Assembly (NCBI GenBank): GCA_001799715.1
Contig: MGTZ01000058.1
Coordinates: 15,922-49,203, forward strand
Direction of reading: 5' to 3'
Source of the DNA: Elusimicrobia bacterium GWB2_63_16
Lineage (GTDB): Bacteria; Elusimicrobiota; Elusimicrobia; Elusimicrobiales; UBA9959
DNA: 33,282 nucleotides
In this document: in pieces, positions 32,239 through 33,282 of the stretch
How the letters are laid out: every line of letters starts with the position of its first letter
How positions within the stretch are numbered: position 1 is the first letter of the stretch
Program-made: the position numbers and the translations under genes
Notes under the pieces: generated by a model
What the model saw: the letters and a program-made list of their open reading frames with translations, nothing else
Told to the model about the DNA's origin: nothing
Databases searched by the model: none

Positions 32239-33222
32239 CTATCTTACGACGCCGAATTTGCCCGACTTTTTAATTTTCTGCCCGCCCTTCTCCGCCTCGA
32301 TATGGTAGTAGTAGACGCCGCTCGGGATATTGTCGCGCCAAGTGTACTCGTAGGCATAGCTCAGGCCGTTGCCGTCGTCGAGGGCTGCGGGCGTACCTGT
32401 GAGGGTATACTCATGCGCTTGGCGGCCGGATACCGTGTATATGGAAATCTTCACCCTGTCGGCGATGCCGGTCTCTATATGCAGCACCGGGGCCGCGCCA
32501 CGCAGGGCGGGGTTGGGGAACACATAGACCTCACCCAACCTGAAGGCGGGATCGGGACCGGCGAGCACCGAGTATAAGGCGTCCCCTGCGGCCATGGCAG
32601 ATACCCTCTTTTTGCCGCCGCTGTCACCCGTTGCCGCGGTAGTCTGCGGCAAGGTCTCCCCGGCCTGAATGATGTTGCCTGTACCGCTCAATACCGCCGT
32701 CCTGACGAAGTAGTGGCCGCCCAGCAGGCCGTTGCCGGCCAGCTTCATATGCGTGTAAGGCGCGTAAACCCTGGCCAACAGGTCGCCGCCGCCGGTAACC
32801 GTAATAGAAGAGGGCGTATTGACGAAGATGTTCAGATTCGACGCCGTGCCGCCGGCGTTCAGCGAGCTGCCGCCGCTTAGGCTGATGTCACCGGCCACCA
32901 TTATATCTACCTGGCCTTCTATGCGGACCTTGCTGCCGCCGGAGAGCTCTATGCCTTTTAAGTAATAGGTGCCGGTGGTAAGCGTCAATTCCGCCTGTGA
33001 ACTTGCCACAAGCTTGCCGTCGACAAGGTATGCCGCGGGGATAGAATTGCCGCCGCTGCCGGCTATCGTCCCCAGGAATATAGGCTCAGGCGACAGCACA
33101 GCCTGGCCGATGAACTGCTGCCCGGTTATCTGCGCCTTGCCAGTAAGCGTTATGGTGCTGGCCTCTACGTCTCCCAGGATGCGGGCTGTCCCGTCTGCTA
33201 GAATTGACCCATATCTGAAAGC
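32239..33222 (-). CDS. Surface protein with type-IX-like C-terminal domain, 5' end disrupted
   Basis: The frame reads continuously from a TAG at 33225-33223 to the stop at 32239 (328 codons), but no ATG/GTG/TTG exists before GTG 33099. Codons upstream of that GTG still read like the protein (ILGDVEASTITLTGKAQITG), so the GTG is not the native start and the 5' part is missing. The upper half is a beta-helix-like region with repeated Gly-Ser turns (YYLKGIELSGGSKVRIEGQV, GDISLSGGSSLNAGG, LARVYAPYTHMKLAGNG), similar to DUF7305/PilX-associated domains. The last ~90 residues are a FlgD-like/T9SS sorting-type Ig domain: VYVFPNPALRG, VKISIYTVSGRQ, NIPSGVYYYHIEAEKGG, KKSGKFGVVR. Likely a pseudogene or interrupted gene. 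Confidence 0.7.
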   Translation of the reverse strand, partial: AFRYGSILADGTARILGDVEASTITLTGKAQITGQQFIGQAVLSPEPIFLGTIAGSGGNSIPAAYLVDGKLVASSQAELTLTTGTYYLKGIELSGGSKVRIEGQVDIMVAGDISLSGGSSLNAGGTASNLNIFVNTPSSITVTGGGDLLARVYAPYTHMKLAGNGLLGGHYFVRTAVLSGTGNIIQAGETLPQTTAATGDSGGKKRVSAMAAGDALYSVLAGPDPAFRLGEVYVFPNPALRGAAPVLHIETGIADRVKISIYTVSGRQAHEYTLTGTPAALDDGNGLSYAYEYTWRDNIPSGVYYYHIEAEKGGQKIKKSGKFGVVR

Positions 33223-33282
33223 CTAATTCTGTTGACACTTCAGCCTCCAAACTAAACCAAACAGGAGGCAGTCATGAGTGTC
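33223..33282 (+). mobile_element. Possible left end of an insertion sequence (continues outside window)
   Basis: The reading frame of the surface protein ends abruptly in a stop near 33223. Beyond it the sequence changes character, with TTGACA at 33232-33237 and then AGGAGG and ATGAGTGTC on the plus strand (ATG at 33274), opposite to the disrupted gene. This looks like the end of an IS with its promoter, ribosome site and the first codons of a transposase. Only nine coding bases are visible, so family and identity are unknown. Confidence 0.35.

Noticed and set aside
32239-33099. GTG at 33099 as the true start of the surface protein
   Set aside because: The frame upstream still reads like the same protein (repeated Thr/Ile/Gly turns), no ribosome site precedes the GTG, and it would begin in mid-domain without a signal peptide.

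Overview
The window is a 33.3-kb stretch of a GC-rich genome, densely packed with overlapping genes. The organism is a diderm (LolCD-type lipoprotein export, outer-membrane beta-barrels, TolC-type channel). It probably lives anaerobically or microaerobically (NrfHA nitrite ammonification, ferredoxin-fused EtfA). A PorV/UPF0164-like outer-membrane protein beside a protein ending in a type-IX-like C-terminal domain, plus McsAB arginine kinase outside a Firmicutes setting, best fits Elusimicrobiota or a related lineage. That assignment is an inference from gene content, not a phylogenetic result.

Layout. From 1 to 20835 every gene is on the minus strand. Reading in transcription order: a receiver-only response regulator coupled to lysS; lolC-lolD-mcsA-mcsB; a plant-type alpha-amylase; a five-gene envelope cluster (ExeA-type ATPase, LmbE/PIG-L deacetylase, WecA/MraY-type transferase, dipeptide epimerase, small outer-membrane protein); ftcD - acyl-CoA dehydrogenase - etfB - ferredoxin/etfA; then a sensor histidine kinase and a CHASE2 adenylate cyclase that runs off the left edge. 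From 20998 to 31200 the genes are on the plus strand: ndk, a secreted alpha/beta-hydrolase-fold protein lacking its catalytic residues, murQ, resB-ccsA-nrfH-nrfA, and a TolC-HlyD-MacB efflux operon. From 31256 to the right edge the genes are again on the minus strand: a PorV-like protein and, upstream of it, a surface protein whose 5' end is broken, probably by a mobile element.

How the genes work together. FtcD feeds one-carbon units from histidine breakdown into folate. The co-transcribed acyl-CoA dehydrogenase passes electrons to EtfAB, whose alpha subunit carries a 2[4Fe-4S] ferredoxin domain, a design known from electron-bifurcating systems. ResB/CcsA mature the c-type haems used by the NrfHA nitrite reductase encoded directly downstream. 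MurQ and the dipeptide epimerase both belong to peptidoglycan recycling.

Non-coding features worth attention: a consensus promoter followed by a perfect terminator upstream of ftcD (candidate small RNA or attenuator); a 27-bp perfect inverted repeat at 13844-13938 resembling a REPIN/MITE; and three genes whose -10 box lies exactly 6 nt from the start codon with no Shine-Dalgarno (candidate leaderless mRNAs).
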